32,360 nucleotides of DNA. Source: Candidatus Obscuribacter sp. (GTDB lineage Bacteria; Cyanobacteriota; Vampirovibrionia; Obscuribacterales; Obscuribacteraceae). Shown here piece after piece: positions 7,512 to 17,416 of this stretch. Under the pieces are notes generated by a model. It made no database searches. It worked only from the letters and a program-made list of their open reading frames with translations, and was not told the origin of the DNA. Numbering within the stretch: the stretch's first letter is position 1; each line of letters starts with the position of its first letter. The position numbers and the translations under genes are program-made. The stretch is from positions 1-32,360 of the forward strand of contig JADYXR010000037.1 in NCBI GenBank assembly GCA_021772095.1. The letters run 5' to 3'.

Positions 7512-9203
7512 ATGAAATTCCTGACCGCTCAAATCCTGAGCTTCTCTAGAGATCGTTCCAGCCGGATAAAGCTTGTCATCCTGTTGCGATTCCTCCTCGC
7601 TCTGGTCGCGCTCGTCAGCATCTACAGCATTATTTTTCATTACATCATGCAGTATGAGCAGCGCTCTTATTCATGGATTACGGGTGTTTACTGGACGCTC
7701 ACCGTGATGTCGACTACTGGTTTTGGAGATATCACATTTAATTCCGACTTGGGAAGGGCTTTTTCGATCATTGTCCTTATAAGTGGAATGATTTTCTTGC
7801 TGATTTTGTTTCCTTTTACTTTTATCGAATTTTTCTACGCGCCATGGATGAAGGCTCACCATGCGGCACGCGCCCCCACCCGGATTTTGGAAAGTACGAC
7901 CGGGCATGTGATCATCACGCATTTTGATGGTGTCACCAGAACGCTGATTAGTAAGCTCAAACAATACAGCCATCCTTATGTTCTATTGGTGTCGGATCTT
8001 ACTGAAGCGCTCAACTTGCACGATCAGGACTACAAAGTGATGCTCGGAGATCTAGATAGTCTCAAGACATATGAACTTGCGCAAGCCGACAAAGCCTTGA
8101 TGGTAATTGCAACCGCGAGCGATCAAGTTAACGCAAACATCGCGTCGACGGTGCGCGAAGTCTCGGACACGGTGGCGATTGTTGCAACAGCGAATTCACG
8201 GGCCTCTGCCGGTATCCTGACTCTGGCCGGCTGCACGCAAGTTCTCGAGTTGCCCGAAATGATGGGGCGTGGATTGGCTCGCCGAGTTTTCGACGGCAAG
8301 CGATTGGCGCATCCTATCGGGCGCTTTGGTGATCTGGTTATTGCCGAAGCAATGGTGCGCGACACATGTCTTGTGGGTAAAACACTGCGCGAAAGTGGTT
8401 TGCGAAACGCTACCGGCATCAACGTGCTCGGCAGTTGGGAGCGCGGATATTTTGAAACTGTTTCTCCTGATATGCCGATCACGGACAAAACGATTCTTGT
8501 CGTCGCCGGTTCTGAAAAGCAGATCGATCACTACAATCAAATGTTTCAGAGCGAACAATCGATGGACTCGCCGATACTCGTAATCGGTGGCGGCCGAGTT
8601 GGCCGGGCTACTGTGCAGGCGCTAGCTGACCGGGGTCTTGATTATCGCATCGTTGAGAAATCGCCTGAGTTGATACGAGATTCCAGTAAATATGTTCTGG
8701 GTGATGGTGCCAACTTGGAGGTTCTAGAGAAGGCGGGTATTCGCAAGGCACCGGTTATCATCGTCACCACCCATGATGACGATATGAATATCTACCTGAC
8801 AATTTTCTGCCGTCAGCTGTGCCCTGATGTTGAGATTCTGAGCCGTTCTAACCTTGAACGCAATGTCGCGACATTGCACCGCGTAGGTGCAGATTTCGTT
8901 TTGTCCTATGCATCGATTGGCGCAAACACAATGGTTAATTTGCTCGGTCGCATGAATATCTTGATGATGACGGAAGGTTTGGATATATTCGAAATTGATA
9001 TGCCAAAGGCGATGATCGGCAAAACGGTGGCAGAATGCGATATACATCAGAAGACTGGTTGCACAGTGGTGGCGTTGCACGTTGATGATGAGCAACAACA
9101 GGTAATGTTGGATCCTGATCTTCCGCTGCCGGGCAATGGTCGACTCATTCTGATCGGCGCACCTGAAGCGGAACAGAGATTTTTGAAGCTCTATGGGCGA
9201 TGA
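7512..9203 (+). CDS. Potassium channel with tandem RCK (TrkA-N/TrkA-C) domains
   Basis: The 563-residue protein begins with a two-TM pore module: TM1 about 20-45, a pore helix and selectivity filter STTGFGD (67-73), and TM2 about 82-108. Two cytoplasmic RCK units follow. The first (about 130-335) has a degenerate nucleotide-binding loop (GHVIITHFDG in place of GxGxxG). The second (about 354-563) has an intact ILVIGGGRVGR loop, ending with a TrkA-C-like domain. The architecture matches prokaryotic RCK-gated K+ channels of the MthK/GsuK type, with both RCKs in one chain. It should conduct K+ across the inner membrane under control of a ligand (nucleotide or Ca2+) bound by the RCK ring. The ATG at 7512 has only a weak ribosome site. 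A ClC antiporter gene nearby suggests a shared role in ion balance. Confidence 0.9.
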   Translation: MKFLTAQILSFSRDRSSRIKLVILLRFLLALVALVSIYSIIFHYIMQYEQRSYSWITGVYWTLTVMSTTGFGDITFNSDLGRAFSIIVLISGMIFLLILFPFTFIEFFYAPWMKAHHAARAPTRILESTTGHVIITHFDGVTRTLISKLKQYSHPYVLLVSDLTEALNLHDQDYKVMLGDLDSLKTYELAQADKALMVIATASDQVNANIASTVREVSDTVAIVATANSRASAGILTLAGCTQVLELPEMMGRGLARRVFDGKRLAHPIGRFGDLVIAEAMVRDTCLVGKTLRESGLRNATGINVLGSWERGYFETVSPDMPITDKTILVVAGSEKQIDHYNQMFQSEQSMDSPILVIGGGRVGRATVQALADRGLDYRIVEKSPELIRDSSKYVLGDGANLEVLEKAGIRKAPVIIVTTHDDDMNIYLTIFCRQLCPDVEILSRSNLERNVATLHRVGADFVLSYASIGANTMVNLLGRMNILMMTEGLDIFEIDMPKAMIGKTVAECDIHQKTGCTVVALHVDDEQQQVMLDPDLPLPGNGRLILIGAPEAEQRFLKLYGR

Positions 9204-9382
9204 TTTTTAACTAACTTTTGGTGCTACCGATTTTTTCGCAATTCACAGGGTTGACAAGTGATGTTGAAATCTCTTTGAAATCTTCGCGTTTTACTATGGA
9301 TGGAATCTATTACCGGAAAAAGTTCCGTGTTCTTTGCATTTCTCGACGAGGGGAATTCTGCGTGCGGATTTGGAGTTGATTT

Positions 9383-9661
9383 ATGCATTCATTTAACGGA
9401 GAAATCGATCACAGAAGAACTGCCGCAAGCATGTTGAAAATGTTCATGGTGTCTCTGATATTGATGGGCATGATAATCGGCGTTTCTGCAGCTGAAAGCC
9501 TCCGTCCTCATCTTGTCGTTGTCTGGTTGATGTTTGCAATAACAGCTGCCTCTTTTCTCTGGTCCGCGCGAATGGCGAAAAGCAAAGGTTTGCGCCGCAA
9601 GCGGCGTTTGCTGTTCGATGATTTTCAGAAGAAAGTTCCGGAGCAGCGATCTGTGTGTTGA
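9383..9661 (+). CDS. Small two-TM membrane protein, unknown
   Basis: The 92-residue product has a polar N-terminus, two hydrophobic segments (about 17-37 and 43-61) joined by a short loop, and a strongly basic tail (RMAKSKGLRRKRR), which by the positive-inside rule puts both ends in the cytoplasm. A GGAG lies 7 bases before the ATG at 9383, which supports translation. It sits between a K+ channel and a ClC antiporter gene and could be an accessory subunit, but I recognise no family and this link is only positional. Confidence 0.55.
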   Translation: MHSFNGEIDHRRTAASMLKMFMVSLILMGMIIGVSAAESLRPHLVVVWLMFAITAASFLWSARMAKSKGLRRKRRLLFDDFQKKVPEQRSVC

Positions 9662-9840
9662 TGGTTTCTTAGGTTTTTTGAAGACAAAATTAATTCTAAC
9701 GCGGACATCCTTCTCTAAATATGATGCGAGCAGTTTCAGAAGCGATACCGGATATGATGGCGCACAAGATTATTGAAATATTCGTCGTGTATGATTGACG
9801 ATTCGCTCTTCAGCATAAGCGGAATGACAGCCTGCCGAGC

Positions 9841-12435
9841 ATGGGAGCACTCAAGATGCCTTTTCAAGTCGCGCAGTCAAAGGCACCAGTCAACATTGCA
9901 GTTGCCGAGGCTTGCGTAATTGGACTGGCGGCCGCCGTCGGGGCGGTCTCCTTGAAATGGGGCGTGGGCTTTATTGGTTCCTGGCGAATTCAGATTGCCA
10001 ATGAATTTGCTATCAGTTTGCCTTTGATAGGACTGATAGGAGGCACTTTAGCTGGTGCCCTTGTTCAATTTATAGTGCCTACGGCAGCAGGCAGCGGCAT
10101 TCCGCAGACCAAGGCTGCTCTGGCGGGCCATCCGATACGTCTCGATTTGACGACTGCAGCCGTAAAACTGAGCTCCTGTGTTGTTGCTCTGGGATCTGGT
10201 CTGGCTCTTGGTCGAGAGGGACCGACAGTGCAGTTGGCCGCGGCTCTGTCATCTAAGTTTAGTGGTTGGTTGAAAACATCTCCGACTCATAGGATTCAAC
10301 TGATTGCCGCCGGTGCCGGAGCCGGTCTGGCGGCTGCTTTTAATGCGCCTCTTGCCGGAGTTCTATTTGTTCTTGAAGAACTAATCAAAAAAATGTCGGG
10401 TCTTGCCGTAGGTACGACCGTCGTTGCATGCTTCGTTGCTGCTGTTACTTCGCGACTTGTCGGCGTACGCAGTCTCGACATCAATCTATCGGAAGTTTTC
10501 TCCAAAGCGACCTTCAGTTTTATTGATATACCGTTTTTGATATTTCTCGGCATGATCGCGGGAGTTTCTGCCAGCCTCTTCAATAAGTTGATTCTTGCGG
10601 CGATGACCTTCAACCGGGATAAATTGAAGCTGCCGACTACAGTCTCATGTGGATTGGCCGGATTGCTCACTGGTCTAGTTGTGATGAATTTGAACGAAAT
10701 TTATTGGAACTACGCCGGATTAAGGGCCCTCGTCTTGCAGAGCGGCACCGATATCAGCATCATCGGAACAGCATTTGTCATGCAATTAATTCTTACAATC
10801 ATTGCGTACGGATTAAATGCTCCGGGCGGGCTGTTTGCGCCAAGCTTGATGCTCGGTGCTTGCCTCGGTCATCTTGTTGCCTTGCTGGAGATACAGCTGA
10901 CCGGCACCGGACATGTAGGTACTATGGCTATTGTCGGGATGGGAGCGTATTTCTGCGCGGTTGCCAGAGTGCCGATGACTGCTGTTGTAATAGTGTTCGA
11001 AATGACACAAGATTTCAATGTTGTCCTTCCGTTAATGGTTTGTTGCGTGGTGTCATATCTGGTGGCGGAACGTTTGGATCCGGGCTCGCTCTACGACCGA
11101 CTTTTGCTGTGGAGTGGTATCAGCTTGGATGAAGAGTCCGAAGAAAGTGTATTGTCACGTTTGCGGGCTAACAGGTTTATGACACGGAATGTTCAGAGCA
11201 TTTCATTCAGCGCCTCTCTTGCTTCTGTCAAAGCAATTTTCGAAGAATCAACTCATCGTGGTTTTCCCGTCGTCGACGAGCAGCAAAAGGTAATTGGGAT
11301 TGTTGCGCATAAAGATGTTCGACTCGCTGTTCAGCGCAAAATGACACCCGAAGATTCCGTACAGAAGTTTATGACGCGTAATCCGGTAACGGTTAGTTCA
11401 GACGAATCACTCACAGGCGTCCTTTATCTGATGGAAAAATATCGTGTGAGCCGGGTTCCCGTAGTGGAACGCGATAAACTAATTGGCATAATCACGCGAA
11501 AAGATGTCGTCAGCGCAGAGTCTCAAGCGCTGGGCATGCGCACCACGGGCAGTAGCAGATCGTATCCTATTTTTCAGACACGTTCTCCGGAAAGTGGGGC
11601 CGGTCGATTGCTGGTTGCTGTGGGGAATCCTGGTACAGCGGAGGATCTCATGAGAATCGCCGCGCAGATCGCTAAACAAAAAAATTATGAACTGGAATGT
11701 CTTCATGTGATTACTGTGCCTCTATCGCAATCACCATCCACTACTAAAGTTTCGAGTGTTGTCGGCCGAGAGATAATCAACCAATGCGAAACCATCGGCG
11801 CGGAATTCGGAATACCTGTCCACGCAAGTATACGGGTGGCGCATGAAGTTTCAGCCGCGATTGCCGAAACGATCTTCGATCGAAACGCATCAATTTTTCT
11901 GATGAGATACCTTGGTAATAAAAAATCCGTTAGAAGTGACACACTAATTCAATCAATATTGTCCAGCAGCACATGTGAGGTTATTCTCGTCGGCAAGCTG
12001 TACCGAGGCTCAGAACACACACGCTACCAACTGCCAATAGCCGATTTTCTCGACGACGAATTGCCTATCGAACTATGCCTCAACTTGATTGATGAGCACT
12101 CCAGAATTACATTAAACCGAGTCAGGCACCCGAAGCAAATGATTGCGGAAGAAGAAATCGATGGCAGATTGAAAATTTTGATGCAGCGTTGCCATAAAAA
12201 ACAGGGCATCCAAAACGTTGAGATGGTGGAAACTCTGGCTAATTCGCCGGCTGCATTGCTAGCCCAGTTGACAGATCTGGATTCGAAAGATGTTCTGATC
12301 ATGGGAGTGCCGAGGACATATCTGGCCAAGGCAATCAATAAAGGTGTGTTCAAGAAGTATCTAAATAAAATGGCAAATCGATGCGCCATCATTATCACGA
12401 CGCGGAAGCACACTGCCACCGACGAAGAGCAATGA
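9841..12435 (+). CDS. ClC-type H+/Cl- antiporter with CBS pair and USP-like tail
   Basis: The 864-residue protein is modular. The ClC membrane core (about 15-430) shows the anion-site motifs GSGIPQ (84-89) and GREGPTVQ (124-131) with gating Glu126. It also has LFVLEE (175-180), whose second Glu matches the internal proton glutamate of antiporters, and GGLFAPSLMLGA further on. So coupled exchange rather than a pure channel is expected. Two CBS domains follow (about 447-555; both begin FMTRN and end in (H/R)KDV), then a universal-stress-protein-like domain (about 582-720, starting GRLLVAVGNPG) and a second, more divergent domain of similar size to the C-terminus. These tails probably sense adenine nucleotides. 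The ATG at 9856 may be the real start: it has GGGAG 9 bases upstream, while the ATG at 9841 has no clear site. Confidence 0.9.
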   Translation: MGALKMPFQVAQSKAPVNIAVAEACVIGLAAAVGAVSLKWGVGFIGSWRIQIANEFAISLPLIGLIGGTLAGALVQFIVPTAAGSGIPQTKAALAGHPIRLDLTTAAVKLSSCVVALGSGLALGREGPTVQLAAALSSKFSGWLKTSPTHRIQLIAAGAGAGLAAAFNAPLAGVLFVLEELIKKMSGLAVGTTVVACFVAAVTSRLVGVRSLDINLSEVFSKATFSFIDIPFLIFLGMIAGVSASLFNKLILAAMTFNRDKLKLPTTVSCGLAGLLTGLVVMNLNEIYWNYAGLRALVLQSGTDISIIGTAFVMQLILTIIAYGLNAPGGLFAPSLMLGACLGHLVALLEIQLTGTGHVGTMAIVGMGAYFCAVARVPMTAVVIVFEMTQDFNVVLPLMVCCVVSYLVAERLDPGSLYDRLLLWSGISLDEESEESVLSRLRANRFMTRNVQSISFSASLASVKAIFEESTHRGFPVVDEQQKVIGIVAHKDVRLAVQRKMTPEDSVQKFMTRNPVTVSSDESLTGVLYLMEKYRVSRVPVVERDKLIGIITRKDVVSAESQALGMRTTGSSRSYPIFQTRSPESGAGRLLVAVGNPGTAEDLMRIAAQIAKQKNYELECLHVITVPLSQSPSTTKVSSVVGREIINQCETIGAEFGIPVHASIRVAHEVSAAIAETIFDRNASIFLMRYLGNKKSVRSDTLIQSILSSSTCEVILVGKLYRGSEHTRYQLPIADFLDDELPIELCLNLIDEHSRITLNRVRHPKQMIAEEEIDGRLKILMQRCHKKQGIQNVEMVETLANSPAALLAQLTDLDSKDVLIMGVPRTYLAKAINKGVFKKYLNKMANRCAIIITTRKHTATDEEQ

Positions 12436-12729
12436 ACTCATCTAGATAAATGGGGCTTCCTGGCGCCATTGCGATACTATCGTGAGTAATCTGCTGATGC
12501 CGTCGCATAACGGTTTAGTGGAGTATCAGCGATGCACGGTATGAGATTTAAGACATAATCGGCGTGGTCATAGAATTTTCAACATCGGGGGTTTTCAAGG
12601 CTCACGAAATCTAAGCGCCGAGGGTGCTGGAAAGCACTTTGGTAACAACGCTTTTGGTAATTGCACGATTTTTGCACACAATTTCAAGCCTCTTTCCATA
12701 AACTGAAACAGGCAGACCCGGAGAGGCAT
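12436..12729 (+). other. Intergenic region before the efflux operon
   Basis: An imperfect hairpin at about 12449-12470 (AATGGGGC and GCGCCATT, one mismatch) follows the ClC stop but has no T-run, so it is not a convincing intrinsic terminator. The remainder presumably contains the promoter of the efflux operon; I cannot pick out a -35/-10 pair. An open frame at 12611-12853 on the opposite strand looks like a shadow. Confidence 0.4.
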
Positions 12730-14208
12730 GTGTTGTCCTCGAATCATGCGAGTTTTGTTTCACTGCAATTTTGGACAGCGATATTTTCGCTGGCACTCTC
12801 ATGTCATCCGTCTTTTGCCGCAGCCGAATCAAAGCTGCCTTTGCGTCCGCCAATTAATTCGACAAAGCCATTGACTCTGGTCGGGACCGTGCGTTTGACC
12901 GAGCGTAACTTCCCTCGTTTGATGCAGCAACAAGCAGATGTAGATGCTGCCAAACATGGTATCACTCTGCAAAAGATCAGAGAATATAACCCGTCGGCGT
13001 TGATGTCGTATCAGGACGCAGTCGCCAGTCACAATCGTTTGACGCAGACTCTCTTTGGCAGCGCAGTGCTTCCAGCGACGCCAGGTCCTGGGCCGGAGAG
13101 CGTTTCTATGAGACCAAATGCTTTCAGCGCGGCAGGTTTTATCATCGATTGGGCGCCGATTGATTTTGGCTTACACAAAGCGAGAATCAATTATTCGAAA
13201 AGCGAATATAAACTTAGCCAAGCCGCATACAATCTCACTTTGCTCGATGTATGCGTAGATTCAGCGGCAAGGTTTCTCGATGCATTAGTGATGCGAGAAC
13301 AGGTTCAGGTCGCTAGAGCGAATGTGCAACAATTTTCTGACTTCAGCACTATAGTTCACGCCAAAGTAAATGCAGGGCTCAAACCCGGGGCTGATGCGAG
13401 TCTTGCTGACTCACAATTAGCCAACGCCAGGAACGATTTGATTAGAGCGAGGCTAAATTCAGATCTTGCAAAAACTGACTTGGGTTTTATTACCGGTCAG
13501 GGAGGAGAATTGATTGAGATTGATCCGGGCGGGATTGTCCTCGTCACGGAGCCGACTGACTCGCAACAGGCTGAACCTGATTTTTTTGCCCATCCTCTGG
13601 CGCAAACCAGAAAAGCGGAGTTTGACGTGAACATCGCATCACGAAAAATACTGAGTAAAGAGTACTACCCGACCCTCAGATGGTTAGGCGGAGTGAACTT
13701 GCGCGGCACCACATTCGACACCAACCGTGGAGATGTCCCAGCGCCTGATGTGAGTGGAATATTTCCTGTTGTTCCAAACTGGAACGTCGGTCTTATGATT
13801 GATTTTCCATTTCTCGATATCATTCGAATCAAAGCCGAGGAGAAGGTGGTCGACGATCGAATCCGCGCATCACAAAGCGCACTCGATTTGGCCATTCAAA
13901 GACTCAAAACTGATAATGTGCAAGCTCGCGTAAAAGTGCAGGCTGCCGTTGAACTGGCCGCTAACATGCCGGTACAAGTCAGGGCGGCGGAGGAAGCTGC
14001 TCAACAAGCGCAAGCCCGCTACGCAGCAGGGCTGGCCACTGTTGCCCAGGTTGCAGAAGCCAATCAGATTCTGGCTGACTCCCGTGTGAAGGAAGCGGTG
14101 GCCAACGTCGGAGTTTGGAAAGCGTTACTGGCGACGGCTGCAGCTCATGGTGATTTGCGACCGTTTCTCACGGCCGCCGACAGTGCCACACAAAAGGAGA
14201 CTCCCTGA
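12730..14208 (+). CDS. TolC-family outer membrane efflux protein
   Basis: The product is a Sec-exported outer membrane factor of about 492 residues. The signal peptide is the hydrophobic stretch FVSLQFWTAIFSLALS ending near SFAAA. The mature part shows the two-fold TolC pattern: long alpha-helical, Ala/Gln-rich repeats (for example residues around ARFLDALVMREQVQVARANVQ, and a matching helix with QARYAAGLATVAQVAEANQ near the end) separated by strand segments. The start is uncertain. GTG 12730 and TTG 12733 both follow a GGAGAGG site (12720-12726), whereas an in-frame TTG at 12661 has no ribosome site and would give an over-long N-terminus. Its stop overlaps the start of the RND gene (TGATG), so they are co-translated. 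It should form the outer-membrane duct of a tripartite pump. Confidence 0.85.
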   Translation: MLSSNHASFVSLQFWTAIFSLALSCHPSFAAAESKLPLRPPINSTKPLTLVGTVRLTERNFPRLMQQQADVDAAKHGITLQKIREYNPSALMSYQDAVASHNRLTQTLFGSAVLPATPGPGPESVSMRPNAFSAAGFIIDWAPIDFGLHKARINYSKSEYKLSQAAYNLTLLDVCVDSAARFLDALVMREQVQVARANVQQFSDFSTIVHAKVNAGLKPGADASLADSQLANARNDLIRARLNSDLAKTDLGFITGQGGELIEIDPGGIVLVTEPTDSQQAEPDFFAHPLAQTRKAEFDVNIASRKILSKEYYPTLRWLGGVNLRGTTFDTNRGDVPAPDVSGIFPVVPNWNVGLMIDFPFLDIIRIKAEEKVVDDRIRASQSALDLAIQRLKTDNVQARVKVQAAVELAANMPVQVRAAEEAAQQAQARYAAGLATVAQVAEANQILADSRVKEAVANVGVWKALLATAAAHGDLRPFLTAADSATQKETP

Positions 14209-17200
14209 TGTGGCTTCTGAAACTGGCAATGGGACGCCCGGTAACTATAGCGGTTTTAGTAGTCACTCTGGTACTGGCGGCGGTGCTGTCGGTCCGGGGC
14301 ATGCAAATCGACATCTTCCCGAACCTCAACATTCCGATCGTATATGTGGTTCAGCCTTATGGCGGGCTCGATCCTGCGCAATTTGAAGCTTACGTCGTCT
14401 CTCACTACGAAAATCACTTTCTCTACATCTCCGGCGTCGATCATATCGAATCGAAGTCGATTCAAAACGTGTCGATGATGAAAGTCGTGTTTAAGCCTGA
14501 CACCAACATGGCTGAAGCGATGGCGAATATCGTGGCTCAGGTCGAACGATCGCGCGCAAAGATGCCACCAGGCACGGTGACACCATTCATTTTGCGTTTT
14601 GATGCCGGCAACGTCCCTGTAGGCTATGTTGTTTTGTCCAGTAAAAAGCGATCGGTCGGCGATATCGAAGCGCTGGCTGACGAGCGGATTAGACCAATTA
14701 TCACGACCATTTCCGGAGCCACGACGACTCACCCGTTTGGAGGCAACGCTCGCACGATTGTCGTCACCGTCAATCCGCAAAGAATGCGAGCGCTGCAACT
14801 GAGCACCGACGACGTTGTGAATCAACTGACGGCAGGGAATCTCATCACTCCTTCGGGCTTGGTCAAATCAGGAGATATTCAACGAATCGCGAGTTTAAAT
14901 TCAACCGTTTTGAATATTCAAGAACTTGCAAAAATTCCTCTGCGGGGCGGCAATAACGCGGTCCTTCTTGGCGATATTGCCACCATCGAAGACAGCATGG
15001 ATATCGCCACCGGTTACGCTCTGGTGAACGGCAGACGTACAGTGTTCATGACCATCTCCAAACTCTCAGAGGCCTCGACGGTTGATGTCGTGAAAAGAGT
15101 TCGCGAAGCACTTCCGACGATGAAGTCAGTGATTCCCGAAGACATCGAGGTCAGTTTCAATTTCGATCAATCGGTTTATGTCTCCGAAGCGGTTAATGGA
15201 CTCGTGTTTGAAAGCGCTGTCGGTGCGCTTCTTACAGGCATCATGGTGCTAATCTTTTTACGAGACATCAAAAGCGCCATCATCGTCGTTGTTACAATTC
15301 CGATTGCACTGGCAGCAGCGCTTGTCGGTTTGCGAGCCTCCGGGCAAACAATCAATATCATGACACTTGGTGGATTGTCGCTTGCGGTCGGCGTTCTTGT
15401 CGACGAAGCGACAGTTGCCATTGAAAATATCCATACTCATCTTGAACGCCGAGTGCACCCATTTAGCGCCATTCTGAATGCCTGTAGAGAAGTCATAACT
15501 CCTCAGTTGCTCGCGGTGCTTTCGGTTGTCTCGGTCTTTCTTCCCTCTTTTTTGATGGAGGGAACGACGAAATCTCTATTCGTTCCTCTGTCTCTGGCTG
15601 TTGGATTTGCCATGGCCGCTTCCTATGTTCTTGCTAATACTCTGGTTCCAGTGTTGAGCGGATGGTTGCTCAAAGGGCATCGAGACGAAGAACATCTGAA
15701 AAACAAACACAATTCATTTAACGTCAAATCGCAACGTTTTTACGCCAGAGTTTTGGCTAGACTATTTCGGTTTCGTCCTTTACTTATGGTGGGCTACCTG
15801 GCTTTGACCATTAGCCTTCTGGTAATCCTGGTTCCCGTTTTGAAAACCGAAATTTTTCCTGCCGGAAATCCATCGAGTTTTCAACTTCGCATGATCGGTC
15901 CGGCTGGAACGCGTGTGAGGAAAACCGAACAATACACGAAACAGGTTTTGCACATCGTCGAAGAAACGGTCGGCAAAGAGAACGTAGATATCACGATATG
16001 CTACGTCGGCACCCAGCCACCAAACTTTGGTGTGAGTAATGTCTATATATGGACCGGCGGACCACAAGAAGCTGTGATCTTGATATCACTTAAACACGAC
16101 GCTAAAATTCAATTATCTGGACTGCGCGAGAAGTTGCGAAAACGCTTTGCCCAGGACCTTCCCAACGTTCGCTTTTCGTTTGAGTCCGGCGACATCATCA
16201 ACAAAATCATGAATCTTGGTGCGCCGACTCCGATTCAAGTCGATGTCACAGGTTCTGACCTGGGCAAGTTAGAGCGCTATTCGCACAGGCTTCTAGCTGG
16301 GCTCAAGGCGCTACCCGAGCTGCGCGACGTGATGATCGTGCAGGCACTGGAATATCCCACGATAGATATTACTGTCGACCGAATACGCGCCGGACAATTC
16401 GATCTAACGGTATCAGACGTAAGCAAAGCTATCGTTCCGGCGCTTTATTCAAGCAGGTTCATCAAACAAATCTGGTGGCGCGATGAGCACCACGGGCATT
16501 CATATCAAGTGCAAGTTCAATATCCTTCAGCCCACCTTGAGTCGCTTAAGGATGTTGAAATGATTCAACTGAAAACTGGCGGCAAAACCGGACCTCGACT
16601 CGGTGATGTGGCGCAAGTCAATTACGGAAAGATGGTCGGCGAATACGATCGGTACAACATGCGACGAATGATTAGCGTAACCGCTAATATTTCAGGAGAC
16701 GACCTCGGTAAGGCGGCAAGAAATGTTGACGCCGTGATCGCTGGTCTTGGTAAGCCGTCGCGCGGCATGGCCGTCGATATTCGCGGGCAAGTGCCAATTT
16801 TGAAAAATACAATTAGCGGTCTGACAAACGGATTATTCCTCGCCATTGTGGCAATTCTTCTGATGCTGGTCGCATATTTTCAACGCATCAAGCTGGCGAT
16901 TACAGTTGTATCGGTCATTCCAGGAATCTTAGCTGGAGCGGTTCTTGCTATAAAATTGACGGATATAACTTTGAACATTCAGTCGTTTATGGGAACGATT
17001 ATGGCGGTTGGCATCGGCATAGCAAATGCCATCCTGATTGTTTCGTTCTCCGAGACTCGCAGACAGACCGGTTTGTCGGTGACACTATCAGCGGTGCGCG
17101 GCGCGGCAGGGCGAGTTCGTCCGGTTTTAATGACCAGCATCGCGATGGTTGCCGGAATGGCGCCAATGGCTCTCGGGATGGCTGAGGGGGGAGAACGCAC

Positions 17201-17408
17201 CGCGCCATTAGGCATCGCCGTCGTCGGGGGGTTGCTATCCTCTTTGATCGCTGTACTTTTTATTTTGCCAATTGTTTTTTCGATTCTTCAAAAAAATGTT
17301 TCACTTAAAACCCCATCGATGTTGATCGAGGAAAGTGCAGAAGAAGACACCAACGAAGTTAAACACAAAGACGCTTCCCAAGAGCGTTTTGAAGACAGCA
17401 CGAGGTAA
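14208..17408 (+). CDS. RND efflux permease, AcrB-like superfamily
   Basis: At 1066 residues this is full length for an RND inner-membrane pump. The expected plan is present: TM1, a large porter loop, TM2-6 (about 335-480), an amphipathic linker, TM7, a second porter loop and TM8-12 (about 865-1035). The TM4 proton-relay motif reads LVDEATVAIENI, keeping the first acid and replacing the second Asp of AcrB by Glu. The TM10 position of the AcrB Lys is Ala (GIANAILIVSF). That combination fits the AcrB-related subgroup whose TM10 carries AN(A/S)IL, not classical HAE1 or CusA pumps, so substrates cannot be predicted. It expels substrates using the proton gradient, with the TolC-like protein upstream and the adaptor 8 bases downstream. 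Confidence 0.9.
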   Translation: MWLLKLAMGRPVTIAVLVVTLVLAAVLSVRGMQIDIFPNLNIPIVYVVQPYGGLDPAQFEAYVVSHYENHFLYISGVDHIESKSIQNVSMMKVVFKPDTNMAEAMANIVAQVERSRAKMPPGTVTPFILRFDAGNVPVGYVVLSSKKRSVGDIEALADERIRPIITTISGATTTHPFGGNARTIVVTVNPQRMRALQLSTDDVVNQLTAGNLITPSGLVKSGDIQRIASLNSTVLNIQELAKIPLRGGNNAVLLGDIATIEDSMDIATGYALVNGRRTVFMTISKLSEASTVDVVKRVREALPTMKSVIPEDIEVSFNFDQSVYVSEAVNGLVFESAVGALLTGIMVLIFLRDIKSAIIVVVTIPIALAAALVGLRASGQTINIMTLGGLSLAVGVLVDEATVAIENIHTHLERRVHPFSAILNACREVITPQLLAVLSVVSVFLPSFLMEGTTKSLFVPLSLAVGFAMAASYVLANTLVPVLSGWLLKGHRDEEHLKNKHNSFNVKSQRFYARVLARLFRFRPLLMVGYLALTISLLVILVPVLKTEIFPAGNPSSFQLRMIGPAGTRVRKTEQYTKQVLHIVEETVGKENVDITICYVGTQPPNFGVSNVYIWTGGPQEAVILISLKHDAKIQLSGLREKLRKRFAQDLPNVRFSFESGDIINKIMNLGAPTPIQVDVTGSDLGKLERYSHRLLAGLKALPELRDVMIVQALEYPTIDITVDRIRAGQFDLTVSDVSKAIVPALYSSRFIKQIWWRDEHHGHSYQVQVQYPSAHLESLKDVEMIQLKTGGKTGPRLGDVAQVNYGKMVGEYDRYNMRRMISVTANISGDDLGKAARNVDAVIAGLGKPSRGMAVDIRGQVPILKNTISGLTNGLFLAIVAILLMLVAYFQRIKLAITVVSVIPGILAGAVLAIKLTDITLNIQSFMGTIMAVGIGIANAILIVSFSETRRQTGLSVTLSAVRGAAGRVRPVLMTSIAMVAGMAPMALGMAEGGERTAPLGIAVVGGLLSSLIAVLFILPIVFSILQKNVSLKTPSMLIEESAEEDTNEVKHKDASQERFEDSTR

Positions 17409-17416
17409 GAGAGCGG

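Noticed and set aside
9251..9256. Perfect TTGACA -35 hexamer before the small membrane protein gene
   Set aside because: No acceptable -10 lies 15-19 bases downstream; the nearest TACTAT is too far.
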